From NCBI GenBank assembly GCA_037783415.1, contig JAZGTN010000070.1:10062501-10126500 (forward strand): a DNA stretch of 64,000 nucleotides, in the 5' to 3' direction. Positions 12,933-25,339 of the stretch are shown here, piece after piece. A program made the translations under genes and the position numbers. Each line of letters begins with the position of its first letter. Position 1 is the first letter of the stretch. A model generated the notes under the pieces. The model made no database searches and was not told where the DNA came from. It saw only the letters and a list, made by a program, of their open reading frames with translations. Origin of the DNA: Leptasterias polaris (Eukaryota > Echinodermata > Asteroidea > Forcipulatida > Asteriidae).

Positions 12933-13288
12933 TTAAAGGGACATTGAAATAGTAAGAAAATTGAAATCATAATTATGACTTACATTCTCATAATTTTGAA
13001 AGGCACAAGTCATTCACTTCTGCTAAATAGTAATTATAAGATAGGCCAAAATAATTACTTCTGCTAATTCATACTATGAGATTTGAGTAATAATTATGAC
13101 TTGCATATCTCATAAATATGACTTGATTGTCAATAGTCATAATTATGACTAAACACATAAATAACAATTGTTAAGTCATAATTATGAGATATGTAAGTAA
13201 GAACTATGACTAAATGCTAGTTTCATAATTATGATATAGAAGTCATAATAATTACGACTTTCTTTTTCTTTCCTCAATGTCCCTTCAA
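12933..13288. mobile_element. TTAAAGGGACATTGA MITE rich in CATAATTATGAC
   Basis: Ends TTAAAGGGACATTGA and TCAATGTCCCTTCAA are near-perfect inverted repeats. The interior has about ten copies of CATAATTATGA-like palindromes in both orientations. Confidence 0.6.
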
Positions 13289-13967
13289 CGCTTCCGGATG
13301 CATTAGAATGGCAGATGAAACAAAATCCCATCTTAGCAATGCAAGGCAGCTCAAGTGAAATAACAAGCATGCTATGAAACTGAAGAAAAACACAAGATGA
13401 ACAGTGAGTGCTGAAATGAATTGAAATGATCTACAGCAAAACATTTGGGACATTTTGGAAAACAAGATTTACACAACCCCTCTGAAATTAGAAAATCGCT
13501 TCAATTTAAAATTCCTATCCAATTGATTTGCTCAATATTAATGTCATATAACTTTCCTAGTTAATTTTGTCGGAAGTATAAATTTGGTGAGAGAAAGTTA
13601 CAAAAAACTGAATGAACTGTTTAAAAAACAGTGCTTTGTATTTCTGAGCTGTAGGTATTCTCAGAGTGCAGTACGGCATATAATACTGTATTTCTTACAT
13701 GAATTTATTCAGCGGATAAAACCGTGCAGGTAATAAGTCCCAAGGTTGCATCTCGATGGAGACATTTGTTTGCGCAATTATTGTTTCCTTCCGAAGGATT
13801 TTTTTCTGAATGTTTCCAAACATCCGACGGTGCATAATGATGAGTATTGCGTCAACCGAATTAAAAATCTTGATTAGAAAACACGGCAAAGTAAATTGAC
13901 TGCATTAGTAGTCAGACATGTAGAAAAGAAAGATTGTTTGTTAGCTTGGAGCAAGTTCAGAAAATAT

Positions 13968-14437
13968 GGAAGCTCACAGTGACCATCCCTGTTGCAGCGT
14001 TTTCAAGATAAATATCTTGGACGGACATCTTTTCCTGATATTGTGATTCTGAAGGACGTCTTTCTGAGATCTCTTACTTGGTAATTATGCCCGGTTCAGA
14101 CTTCCTGTGAATGCGCATGCGAAGCGAATTTTGACGTCACAGGGCTGTTTTCGCTGCGAATAATTCGCAGGAGTTGAGCACAAGTCAACTCTTCCGAATT
14201 ATTCGAATTTGTGACGTCAAAATTTGTATCGCATTCGCATTTGCAGTAAGTATGAACCGGGCTTAATACATACCACATCTTGGAAAGACATACCATATCT
14301 CGGAAATACATCTGTCGTTGATATTGTATCTTTGAAAAGTTATCTTCCAGATATAAGATATCTCAGAGAGACATCTCTGTGTTCCAACCTTCCACGATAT
14401 TTATATTGGAAATTGCGGATGGTCACTTTAAGCTTCC
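13968..14437. mobile_element. Palindromic element with a second MITE nested inside
   Basis: Outer arms GGAAGCTCACAGTGACCATC and GATGGTCACTTTAAGCTTCC. Inside, 14089-14262 is a separate element with ends GCCCGGTTCAGACTT and AGTATGAACCGGGC, a CpG-rich core and TGACGTCA sites on both arms. Confidence 0.6.
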
Positions 14438-16383
14438 GTAGGACAAGGACAATCGTCAACTATTGATTATTCATGTATGTAAATGCACTGAATTAATGAA
14501 TTAATCATGAATTTTATTACTTTCAAGAGAAGTGAAGTTTGAAGGTGTAGTTAGTGATTTTGAGTTTGGGTTTTGCTTTAGGTTTAACTCACCGGCTTCA
14601 TCGGTCAAAAAGGCTACTGGCTGAAGGTGACAGGAGAGTGGGGGGAAAGGAAAGGAGTTCAATGAATACAAAATGCATGCAATCGAATCACACCAACAAA
14701 GTGGAATATTCTTATATTGTTAGTGTAGTTGGCTCCAATCATGGGGGTGTACACCTTAGTGTTTCAAAAGTACCATTGTAACCGAATAGTAGCTGGTACT
14801 CCCTGGACAGTGCTTAAATGGTGGTTTGCAGAGCTGGGAGACTTTTTTACAACAATCAGGGAGATATTTGGAATTACATTAAACACAATAGGTAGACATT
14901 TTTAATTTCTGGGAGATCAGAACATGGAAAGATTGGTTTATTTTCAGGGAACTCTCTGCAGAATCAGGTAGAGTTGGCAGCGCCGGGTATGCCTGATTCT
15001 ATCTAAAAACCATGATCAGTTCGACAGAGTGGAACAAAATGTAAAGTTGGATTTTGAAGGGTTTGGAGAATGTTTCGGTTATGAAGGTGTAACCATGACG
15101 ATGGAGCCATACCAAAATACAAATTCATGAAAGGCCGGAAATTCACGACTGGTGTCTGTCTGTGATGGGCAATCCTTTAACTATTTCAGCGCCTGCTTTT
15201 TACAAAAACGTTGAACCTAAAATGCTTAGTTTTTAAAAACTTTTTTTCGAAATTCCCTATTTTACAAGAAAAAAACAAAAAAAGTCTTTCTTGCCAAACA
15301 AAATGAATCATGCTGATTTGTGTTGCCTTGGCTCATCCAAAGTAACTATTTCTTGAGTGATACTGCCCTTTTGTGATAACATGTATATTACGGATTGTAC
15401 ATGTTTGATTGATGATACTTTTTGAGAACATAAAAAAGATCGTACATGTACGATAATGGCGCTTTCGGAATACATCAAATAGATCGAACATGTCATCCTT
15501 AGCACTGAAAGAACTTAAATGAAAATATATGCCAAACAATTCACATCATTTTTGCAGATACATGTATTCACAAATACATGGAATTGTAAGCGTTGCTTGA
15601 CGTGTACATGTATTTCAATATTTATGCAGTGCACACTACAAGACAGACACAAGATGGATTTCCGGCCTAAGAAGAAACTGTTCATTTTCTATAGAAACTT
15701 TAAAAAATTAAGTAAACAGGAAATTGAAATCCCGGTTGAATCTTGTTGTTTTGATTTTGAATTCATTTATTGCAAACTAATGTGCACGTAAAGCCCGAGT
15801 TCACAATAAGATTCAAATCTCTGTCCTATTTTAAAGCATGTTTTTTTTTTTTTTTTTTTTTTTTTTCCGAAGACAAGTTCCGAAAAACAACTATGAAGTT
15901 CCACATAACATTTCAAAGTGCAAATTCTGCACATGCATACACTGAATGTGAAAAAGTAACATTACATTTTAAGTGCACAATATTTATCATTACAGTTAAG
16001 TGCAATGGGTGCATGTGGTCCACATCATTCTCTTTGAGCATGCTAACATGCCTATCATCTTTTAACCATTTTTAAAAATATCCAGCTTTTGAAATAAATT
16101 TATATTATTATTATATTTTTTTTTTTTTTTTTTCAGTACATAGTTTTTAACATTAGGGCCCTTTTCATTGATAATAATTTGAAACAATGTTTTTTTCATT
16201 TACATTACAATTTACCTCACCATTGAGTGATTGCAGATAATAGGTTTTTTGCTATTTATAATTGATTTTTTCCTTCAAGGTGTGAACTTCAAAGAGATTT
16301 CAATTTGTATTAGATGATAATTTTGCATGGGGAATAAAGAATATATATTTTGCCCAAACACCAAATTGAGTAAAGCACTGGTA

Positions 16384-16540
16384 TACTTAGTACTATCCTG
16401 AGTCCTGTATAAACAGCAACAACAGGCAAATCACTCTAGAAAATCTGCTCTAGCATGGCAAAGGTATTGGGTTCAAATCCCACCTGAGTGATATGCCTGT
16501 GATTTTTTTTTTAAACAGGACTCCCGAAAGTACTAAGCAC
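16384..16540. mobile_element. Foldback element with B-box-like core
   Basis: Ends ACTTAGTACTATCCTGAGTC and GACTCCCGAAAGTACTAAG. The core contains GGGTTCAAATCCCACC, a pol III B-box match, beside GATATGCCTGTGA. It is related to 62371-62540. Confidence 0.55.
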
Positions 16541-18099
16541 ACATTACATAAAACACATCGGCGTAAGGGCAAGAACCAAATTTTAGACTTTAATTTTGTT
16601 CACACTTCACATGATTGCCAAAACCTAGTTCAATGTATTTTTTGTACAGAGAGTCAAAGATTATCTTAATCATTTATAAAGGTCCGCTGAAGTTTCACCC
16701 AATTATTTCAAAAGCTGTCAATTGTTGCAAAGATTCATCAAGAAGTCAATTGGTTAGTAACGATATAAGCTACTGAAAAAGTTACACACTATGACACTAT
16801 TAATTAGTAAAAGAAGAAGGAAAACAACTTTTGGAAAAACGTTTCCTAAACTAACTAATATCTATAGGCTGAAGAGGCTAACTTACACTAAATCTAAAAA
16901 GAAACTGGTTAAATAAAAGAATTCCAATACGCTTGCATACACGTACTCACAAAAGATGCAATATATTTGTTTTATGTAGTCTTCAAAGAATACACTAAGA
17001 AAAATACATGTAGCCCTACATACATGTAGCTGTCAGGTAAGCCTGTACACTAGGCATGCACACTGTACATTTGTGTATAAATTACTTATACATGTAAAAG
17101 TGCCACTGATCCTAGATCTACAAGCACTTTAAAACTCAGAGAAAAAGTTAAGGTGATTTGAAAAAAGGTAAGAAAAACAAGATGCATAATTTACTATACA
17201 ATATATTTCCTCACTGATCATAAATCTATAAAATGCAGTTCAAAACTCAGAGAGAAAAAAAGCTAAACTGATGTTAGAAAGAAACAATATAAAAACCCAA
17301 ACAACAATCCAAGAACTCATAAACACTGAAAAGTACACAGTGTACAAGCTGTCCAACAGGCATCAAAACCACACTGAAGTATTCCTGAGTTTAAATCATG
17401 GACTCTTTAAGTGCAGAAAAGTGCACAACAAGAAAAAATCCACATGAAATAAAACCCAAGCGATCACCTCAACTGAACCCTAACAAATGTCTTTGATATT
17501 ACGAATGTCAAGTACACATCGCGATCGATGACTATCATTGCGCGACTGACTATAAACCGGCCATTACTACCAAAATGGCGAAACTATAGATCATCGTGAT
17601 GATGTCAGGTGAACCTGGGTTTGAATCCCCCCCCCAAGAAGTGAGACAGTGTTTAACATACAAAAGAAACCCACATAATGTAGCAACTTGAAACACTATG
17701 TGGACTTACACACGTCCACACAGTGTTTTATACGGTGTTGAAGAATATGATTTGTATATACCCCCGAGCAAAGAATTATGAAGCCCTAATAAACTATTTG
17801 CTTTTCACCAATATAAGCTCAACTGAACAACTGAACCAGTAGGCCCTATAAAAAAACAGTTCAGAAAAGACAGAAATAAAGTTTAGTTCCACTAAGAAAC
17901 AATCTGATGTGGCCTTTGAAATATACTAAAATTTGAAGCTTAATCCATTGCATCAACTGTATGTTGTCTACCTATTTACATCGTTATCTAAAAACAGGTT
18001 TTTTTTTAGATCAATCTTTGAACCTGACCTAATCTACATACCTAGTCCTCTCCACTGCTAGCCTAGATTCCCCATCCCTCGTCTGCACCCTTAACTCAC

Positions 18100-18620
18100 T
18101 TGCTCATCTTGGACGGGGCCTTGATTTGCCTCTTCCGGGGCATCTTCCTGCCCTTGGTTTGGAGGCGGCGATTCTACAGCTGGTGGGGTCGCTGAAAGAG
18201 GCGGTGTGGCTGAGAGGGGAGGTGTTGCCTCACGGGGTGGCGTCGGTTCACGCTCCGGTATAGGATCCTCAGGGATGGGTGTCGGTTCCAGCTCCGGAGT
18301 TGGTTCGCGTTCTGGTTCCGGAGTCGGTTCCAGCTCTGGGGTCGGGTCCAGAACTGGTGTTGGTTCCCGAGGCGGTGTGGGCTCTCTTTGAGGTGTCGGC
18401 TCCCTTGGAGGTGTGGGATCTCGAGGGGGTGGTGTAGCCTTCCTGGGTGGTGGTGTAGCCTCGCGAGGTTGCTCTTCCTCCCGGAAATCTTCTTCCTCAA
18501 CCTCCTCTGCAGCGATCTGGTCGATTGGAAGGTCAACGGCTGTTTCTTTGTTTTCCTCCACCTCGACGGCTTGCTCCGTTTCCTTCTGCTGCTCCGACGC
18601 TTTGAATACACTGTTGGGAT
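18100..18620 (-). CDS. DCDC2: DCDC2-like protein, coding exon 8 (acidic then 'EPTP' repeat region)
   Basis: A 521-nt exon from an ATTTCAG acceptor to a GTGAGT donor. Two bases complete Asp328, and residues 329-501 follow. The first 60 or so residues are acidic (QQKETEQAVEVEENKETAVD...). The rest is a degenerate array of PREPTP / LEPTPEPE / PREATPP units of about 6 residues, roughly 15 in a row. Low complexity of this kind is probably disordered and gives many Thr-Pro sites suitable for proline-directed kinases (inference). Reading past the donor would give only two more codons and a TAA, so a truncated retained-intron form is possible. Confidence 0.82.
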
Positions 18621-19018
18621 CTGAAATGAATCAAAAAGACTTCCACTTTCAATACAAAATTGACTCCCAAATAATTACATAATTTCAAAGTATTGTGACA
18701 GTCAAGGCATTGTTATAAGTACAATCTCATAAAAAAGGCTGGCTCAGACAAGACCTCAGTAACCTGTAATCTGGTAAGCATTATTTTGTTGTGCTTAGCG
18801 ATTTTTTGTGCTTAACTCTTTCAGTGCCCACCTTGTTTTACGTTTTGATCCTAAAATGCCCAGCTTATTTAGCTTTTTCGAAATTCTGTATTAGGAAAAA
18901 AAAGTCTTTCTCATTTTTAAAATCAGGCCTTCATGTAATTCCAGGCCTGATTTTAAATTCCCAGAATTTTTAAAACCAAACTTTGAAGAACTCTGAAGAA
19001 CTTTGAAGAACTACGCAC

Positions 19019-19241
19019 CGTTATAATCCAGAGATCCTTTCTCTTCCTTTTCCCGACTTCGTTTGACCATCGCCGGCTTGTGGTGGAACACCTCCTCCGC
19101 CTCCTTCTGCTCGGCCGTCTTCTCAGGCTTGGGTCGCCTCTTGGGCTTCTCTTGGACGGGCGCCTGTCTTGGCGGTGGTGGCTTACGGGCGGTTTCCTGC
19201 TTTGGAGGAGGGGGTTTTGGCTCACGGGGCTGGGTCGGTTT
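19019..19241 (-). CDS. DCDC2: DCDC2-like protein, coding exon 7 (Pro/Lys/Glu-rich)
   Basis: A 223-nt exon from a TTTCCAG acceptor to a GTGCGT donor. It encodes residues 254-327 plus one base of Asp328. It starts KPTQPREPKPPPPKQETARK, continues through a KPKRRPKPEK basic stretch, then turns charged and probably helical (AEQKEAEEVFHHKPAMVKRS, REKEEKGSLDYN). The GC-rich third positions contrast sharply with the AT-rich flanks and support coding. The complementary strand is also open here but lacks splice signals. Confidence 0.8.
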
Positions 19242-20150
19242 CTGGAAATTTGAGGAGTAAAATGAAAGATTTAAATCGTCTGTTTAATATTTTATTGCAT
19301 ATTGATACTGATTATGTTAAAAAGTACTAATGGGGGTAGGGGAGCTTATGCAGACAGGCACTGGGGTGGGGGGGGGGGGGGGGGGGGCTTAAATTCGAGC
19401 ACTTTCTGTATGACCTTAAGATGACATCCAAAGATCATTCATGGTCATAAGAAGAGTGCAGGTCAGGGGGGTGTTTGCTATACACTGGTAAAAAGGATAT
19501 AGTTGAAATAAGGAAAAATCTTATTTTAAGAAAAACTTTTCTTGTGTCACTCCCAACAATCTGAATAGAAAAAATTTCCTAAGGAGTGACACAAGAATGT
19601 TTGTCTTAAATTAAGATGTTTTTCTTGTTTCAAGAATACATTTTTTAGCAGTGAAGTGTACAGAATCCTATTATTAACACTACAAGGGAATTACTAGTAA
19701 ATTACATCTTAGCGGAGTACCAGTGCATTGGAAATTATGGTTTTTCACTTTGGCCGTGAGATACGACGTGACGAGAGTGCAGTACACAAAGAAGAAGACT
19801 CAGTATGAATGATGAATGACAATCTTTCTAATATATGCGTAAAGTGTCCTTTAACAGAAAATACAGCAAGCGAATTCCCATTAATGCTGTTGTCAGTGTG
19901 TGGGTAAATCATACACATTCCAACCTGGAACCTGGAACAAAAGAGACACTATACATACTATACATGCTATACAGTCCCCAGTTGGGTGAAGGTCCCCAGT
20001 TGGAAAGTGTGTACAAAACCAATCGGAGCTCTTGCCAAAAAAGTTAAGGTAAAAAAAAGAGATGGACAACTGAAGTTCCTCGACTGCAGGAGTTAATTAC
20101 ACTCTTTACTGTGCTTTTAGTATATTTATATATAGTTTTTTTTATGACCT

Positions 20151-20774
20151 GGGCCCAATTTCATGGCTCTGCTTAAGCACAAAATTTGCTTAAAGGTATT
20201 ATACAGGATTGGTAGAGCTGACAAAATAATCACAGACAGTGTTCATGTTTTGTGTAATCAACCACATACATGAAATAACAAGCCTGTGAAAATTTGAGCT
20301 CAATTGGTCATCGAGGTCACGAGAAAATAGTGAAAAGAGACCTTATGTGTTTTCTGTTTTTCAAACATCGAGTTTATTATCACGCGTGATAAAAACTATT
20401 GTTTTACTCATTTCTCAGAAACGATAGCATTTTAGGCAGAAATATTTTAAGGAACCCTTTCTACCATAACTTACTTTCAATCATGTAAGTTATGTGTGAA
20501 TCTGTGAACATTTGTGTTTTTCGACCTTACCAATAGTGTATAGGGCCTTTAAGCACCTAAAAACCTTGCTTAGTAAAACCAGATTACCGGCCAATACTCC
20601 ACTCGATTGTTATGCTAACTAAACAACAGCTAAATACAAGTCACGAGCAATGTACATCGCATGGAGTTTTGGCCAATAACAGTACACGAGTACTATTATA
20701 CTTTAGTATAAAGCAAGCTTTTTTCGTGCTTTTAAGCAAATTTTGTGCTTAAGCAGCTCTATGAAATTGGCCCC
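20151..20774. mobile_element. GGGCCCAATTTCATGGCTC MITE interrupted by a TTAA MITE
   Basis: Outer ends GGGCCCAATTTCATGGCTCT and AGCAGCTCTATGAAATTGG. The host reads ...TTTGC-TTAA and resumes TTAA-GCACC around the insert at 20190-20552, giving a direct view of TTAA duplication. Confidence 0.65.
20190..20552. mobile_element. 363-bp TTAA-bounded MITE, copy 1
   Basis: TTAAAGGTATTATACAGG ... TAGGGCCTTTAA. It is collinear with 34066-34428 in inverted orientation and has exactly the same length including both TTAA ends. It contains an ATCACGCGTGAT palindrome near its centre. Confidence 0.75.
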
Positions 20775-20948
20775 AGGGGCTTGTGGAAGACACCATTTTC
20801 TTGATGACAGTTTTTAAACTTTTGTCCTTCCTTGGACTACTCCTGGTCGAGCTATTTTTAGTGTCCAAAGATTGAAAATACAATAAAATAAACACAATTT
20901 TATTGCATATTGATACTGAGGTGTTGATAAGTACATGTACTACAACCC

Positions 20949-21345
20949 ATACCAAAATTCCAATTGGATACAACCAATTGGAAAGAATTGGATTGAGTTG
21001 GTATGGAGTTGGTGCGAGTTGGTTTATATTGGAATACTGAATTTCTAATTGGAATAAAATCTCAGACCAACTCAGCAGTTGGAAATCCATACGGACTCAG
21101 TTGGCTTGATTTGATTGAATTGGAGTTAGTTGGAATTTGTTTCTACCAATTGTAGATTTCACCTTATTGGAAATTTTAATTTCCCAACAGGGTCTAGCTA
21201 GAAAAAATAATCAAACTAAATCCAACTGAGTCCAATTGTGTCCTGTTGGTCCCAATTGGTTTTTATGCCAAAACACATGAACAATAGAAAAATTCAAATT
21301 GGTTCCAAATGGAAAATTGAATTTGAAATTTTTGTGTCGGGAAAG
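20949..21345. mobile_element. CCAATTGG-rich repeat element, copy B
   Basis: Inverted relative to copy A at 2464-2835, and collinear over most of its length (for example the GGGTCTAG, TTGGTTTTTATGCC and GGAATACTGAATTTC blocks). It is diverged at the right end. Confidence 0.6.
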
Positions 21346-21376
21346 GGGGGGGGGTAGAGGGCTTAAAAAGTAGATG

Positions 21377-21554
21377 CAAGGTTTTAGCCAGGATTTGGTA
21401 AAAGGGTGTCCAAATTTGCTGGAAATTTAAAAACTGGGTGTCCAAATTGTTCACTTACAATACATTTACATGTAAATGACAGATGAAACAGGGTGTCCAA
21501 ATTTAAAACAGGGTGTCCAAAAGACACTCAGACAACCCTCTGGCTAACACTATG
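21377..21554. mobile_element. hAT-like MITE with 8-bp target duplication, copy 1
   Basis: Ends CAAGGTTTTAGCCAGGAT and CTGGCTAACACTATG. Flanked by AGTAGATG on both sides (21369-21376 and 21555-21562), a perfect 8-bp duplication. The interior repeats GGGTGTCCAAATTT several times. 178 bp, inside DCDC2 intron 5'. Confidence 0.8.
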
Positions 21555-21668
21555 AGTAGATGTGCTCCCTGTAACAATGCATGCCTGGAATGGATACATG
21601 ACGTACCTCACAGAAGCAATTGCCTCTGTGCCCCTTGAGGTTACACTGGGAATGTGAAGGGCGCTCAC

Positions 21669-21741
21669 CTTTGTGTTTGTGTCTCTGGGCGGAGATGGTT
21701 TTGCTTTTGGTGGTGGTCTCCTGGTCACAGGTGGAAGCACT
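21669..21741 (-). CDS. DCDC2: DCDC2-like protein, coding exon 6 (Pro-rich linker)
   Basis: A 73-nt exon between a CTTATAG acceptor and a GTGAGC donor. One base completes Arg229, and 24 codons follow (VLPPVTRRPPPKAKPSPP, then RDTNTK). It is basic and proline-rich with no fold visible. It ends on a codon boundary, which matches exon 7 directly and excludes an exon-like stretch at 20.8 kb. A hAT-like MITE sits just downstream in the intron (21377-21554). Confidence 0.75.
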
Positions 21742-22639
21742 CTATAAGTTAAAAAGATAGAAAAAGAAAAAATGTTAACAAGACATCAACTGGTTTTGTT
21801 GTTTCACGGAAATGTAACCCCTAAATTTGCACCTGGAGGTTACTTGGTGCTGCACTCTCCTAAGGAGTTAAGATGGGTATTTTAAAGGAAGGTTTAGGAC
21901 CCCCTAGAAAGAGATACAATGTAAAAATACTGTGCTGTAAGCGAAAGCGAATGTGAAGCAAATTATGTGACTCAAACAATCAGGGCCTATTATCATGGCT
22001 CTGATTACCGTAAGCAAAGACTCAACGCTTACGGTAGCTGGAAATTCTGCGCTTACGCCAAATGTATTTCACGGGTTAGCAGGGAATGTTTGCTTGTGCG
22101 CTTACATAGTCTATATTACTAGGCATTCTACGCTTACACAGCTAGCCCACAAATTCGGCGCTTGCTCGGTAAGCGGAGAATGGTGATCGCAAGCGCAGAA
22201 TTCGGCGGTAAGCAGAGCCATGAAATTGGGCCCAGGTATGACTGTTCTCCAATTGTGATGCAAGAAAATTTGCATCGCTTTTGCAATTCGTGAGAAGTTT
22301 GCACCGCGGTTAAGAGGCCTGAACTCTGCTCGGATTGAAAAACAATATATAAATACTCATTATCAGGAGACAACTACAAGAGTGTTGCCTCAGTGAAGTA
22401 TCAGGACTGATTACTAATGTGTCAGTTTTACATCCAGCAATTCTTATCATATTACAATTTATTTCTCTAATATTCTAAGTGCCTGTACGGTACGAAATAA
22501 AATATCGTGGCTTTGACAACTGTGGACACCTGAACCATACATGTAAACCTTTCTGCAGTATTGCTCAGTGTTTCCCAGGCACCCTTTTTCAGGGTAATTT
22601 GTTAAGCCCTCTCCCTTCTGACTCCCCCAGTTATCAAAA

Positions 22640-22851
22640 CCAAGTCGTATGGTTCCCGCTCTTTTCAATATGCAGCAGTTTGGTTATGGAACAGTCTTCC
22701 AGAGGTGGTTAAACAGGCTGAGACATCAGAACAATTCAAAACCCGTGTGAAAACATATCTGTTTACTTTGTACTATTGTTAATTTCCCTTAGCGCATAGG
22801 GACCTCACGGTGATATGCGCTATATAAAAACGGCTTATTATTATTATTATT
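22640..22851 (+). mobile_element. L2/CR1-like LINE 3' fragment
   Basis: Reads YGSRSFQYAAVWLWNSLPEV then VKQAETSEQFKTRVKTYLF, the C-terminal end of an L2/CR1-type RT protein. A short 3' UTR with GCGCTATATAAA and a TTATTATTA tail follows. Only the last 60 or so codons remain. Confidence 0.75.
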
Positions 22852-24633
22852 CATGTAAAGGTCAGCTTCATAAGACTATAGTGAACACACCTTTCCATTG
22901 TTGTACATTAGAGATTTCCATAAAATGTAAGAACAATACTTAGGAATTATCTGCTAACGATTACCAACAAGATTGTCTGAAAGATTCTTTACCACGCATC
23001 AGTTCTAGTGAAATAGAAAATGCTACCCTTATTTAAAAAAACAAAAATAAAAATTACAAAAAAAATTAACATCTGTTTGGACTATGTGTTTTTTATTCAA
23101 TCACTTTAACTTTGTATACATGAATGATACATGCAAAATTTGCATTCTAATTGCATTACAAGTACGTGTACCCATACAAAGTACACCTAATGTACATTTA
23201 ATTATGCACATTGTAAATTAAATGCATTTAGTAATTTTTTACTAAATCTATTTTTGGGCCTGTGTGTTGTACACCGTGCGTACTTAACAAATACACTGTA
23301 GCTCAAGTTAAAGAAATTTACAGTATTTTGAAGTCTTATTACATTAAAACATCACTATATAAAATACATGTTGTAAAGGCCTATTGCACAGTGTGAATGC
23401 AATAGTGCTGTGTTGTTTATTCAAATTTTGTAATGATTGGACTGTCACAGTGTCACTGTCAGGGCTTGAAACTAAAAATTGGACAGCAGCTAGGCCAGAG
23501 GCCAGTGATCGTGGTGATTAAAGTGTCAGGCCAATATAAACTCAGTTTAAGTCTCAGAAATATCTTTAAATTCTGCTGAGTATCATTCAAAGTTTGCCTA
23601 CCCAATAACTCTTCTCTTAGTGTTTGTTCAAATAAAAACCTGTCAAAATGTTAAAACAGTCGAGCTCCTTTTGTTTCAGGCCCTTTCTCATTTTGATTCC
23701 TGAACAAAATGTTTGGTCCAGTGAACATTTGAGAAAAACCGGAGCGAATATTTCCATGCAGGAAGAATATTCCCCAAAGGAATACACAGTCTGAGAAGCA
23801 TTTCTAACAGAAATGCTTCTCAGATTCAAATTTGGGGGAATAAAAAGCGATATATTTTTCCATAATCGTAGTACTTCAAAGTTAAAAGTTTCTCAAAGCT
23901 GCTGTACTTCTTACCAAGTAAGTTTTTATTGCCATTCATTTTCAGAGTCATTACCAAACATGTACTGTGCCTTTAACCCACTGCTTCTTCTCAGAATCGA
24001 CCACACTCCTAGAAGACCTTTTACATGGTGCCTCTGATCAGCAAACCTCACTGGATTGAATTTATGTTTTTGACATTAACTAAAAAAAGCCAGCCTGGTG
24101 AAATTGTAGCAGGCATAAAGCATTGTATGATTTTGTGCAAGTCCCAGGAGCCAGAATCCACAGAGCTGCTTAGAGTACAAGAAGTAGCTAAGCACAAATA
24201 CATTTCTGATTAGCAGAATTTTGTGCTTTAGTAACTCTCTGAAATTGGGCCCTGGTTTTTTGTATAAAATATACATACATGTATTTGTGCAGTTGCAAAA
24301 ACAAAAAATCTGTACTACGTGTAATAAAGAAACTTCAGCATCACTTTGCAATTAACATTTTTGAATTTTTGATTGAAAAAGGTAATCATGCACTCCTCGA
24401 AACAGCAATTTGAAAAATAGTTAAACTTCAACTGTGATTTTCTCTAATCACAAGAGTTTGGAGTGTATGTCAGTTTGTGGCGCAATTGAGGACATGTTAA
24501 ACAAAACAAAAAAGGTACAATTTTTGAAAACAATTTACGTTGAAGTAAAGAGACCGCAGAAACTCATCTGACATCGAAAAAGCTGTGGATGTACACATGA
24601 ATAAAGTATACACTTCTATTAATCTGGCCCATA

Positions 24634-25339
24634 TAGACTGTGCAAGTCTCGCGCATATCCGAACGAGAAAACACGTCAAACGAGAACATTTTTATTTCTT
24701 AAATCAAATCTTTGTTTTAAATTATATCTCATGACAAAATCTGGACAACAAAAATAAATCATTACAATTTTATGAAATTAGTTTTAGCTTTTTAAAAAAA
24801 TACACCAAAGTGTGTTAATTATTATTAAAAACAAATTAAAACTCTGGGACAAGGATGCTTTTTTGATGTTAACTTTTTAGAAACCCCTTACGCAGATTCG
24901 TGAAGGTCAAACGGGTTTTAAATTGACCCGTATCGCAGTTTAAAGAGGAATGCTGACGCCTCAACACCATAGACTGCAATGAAAAGGGTTCGCTTTGCAA
25001 TTACAGCATCTGGCGATTATAATCGCGCATCCAAAACAAGCTTTTACATACGTTTTATGATCGGAAGTGAGCACGAAATTCTTAATTTTTTGCAATAACC
25101 GGAAGCTGAGGTCAAGTTTAATTCTTGGGTTTTCTTCGTTATATTGTTGAATTGGTTTTACTTTCATATTTTGTTATCACTTAGTATTAAATTCCCAACA
25201 ACATGTATAATTTTCTAGGTCATAAACTACGTTAAACTAAAATAATTGACGAAACAAAATCTCGCCCACGTAAAACTCCATATGGTTGGGACCACTATGG
25301 TCCCGGAAGTTCGAATGCGCGCGAGACTTGCACAGTCTA
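24634..25339. mobile_element. TAGACTGTGCAAGTCTCG element, 706-bp form
   Basis: Inverted ends TAGACTGTGCAAGTCTCGCG and CGCGAGACTTGCACAGTCTA, exact over 20 bp. A 148-bp relative lies at 49340-49487. No protein-coding potential seen. Confidence 0.7.

Larger units (their letters stand above)
10821..18099 (-). other. DCDC2: Intron 8 of the DCDC2-like gene
   Basis: A 7.3-kb intron with GT-AG ends on the minus strand. It contains a tRNA-like sequence near 12061-12125, a TTAA-bounded element (12933-13288), a nested palindrome (13968-14437) and a foldback element with a B-box-like core (16384-16540). Long T tracts occur near 15841 and 16118. No additional exon was found. Confidence 0.7.
19242..21668 (-). 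other. DCDC2: Intron 6 of the DCDC2-like gene
   Basis: A 2.4-kb intron containing a G tract near 19368, a small palindrome with GTGTCACTCC / GGAGTGACAC arms (19500-19640), a nested pair of MITEs (20151-20774), a CCAATTGG-rich element (20949-21345) and a hAT-like MITE (21377-21554). An exon-like open stretch at 20.8 kb does not fit the splice phase. Confidence 0.65.

Noticed and set aside
20790..20880. Exon-like minus-strand stretch (STRSSPRKDKSLKTVIKKM)
   Set aside because: Exon 6 ends on a codon boundary and exon 7 starts on one. This stretch would need a different phase at its acceptor, and its donor (GTGTCT) is poor. It also abuts a MITE end.
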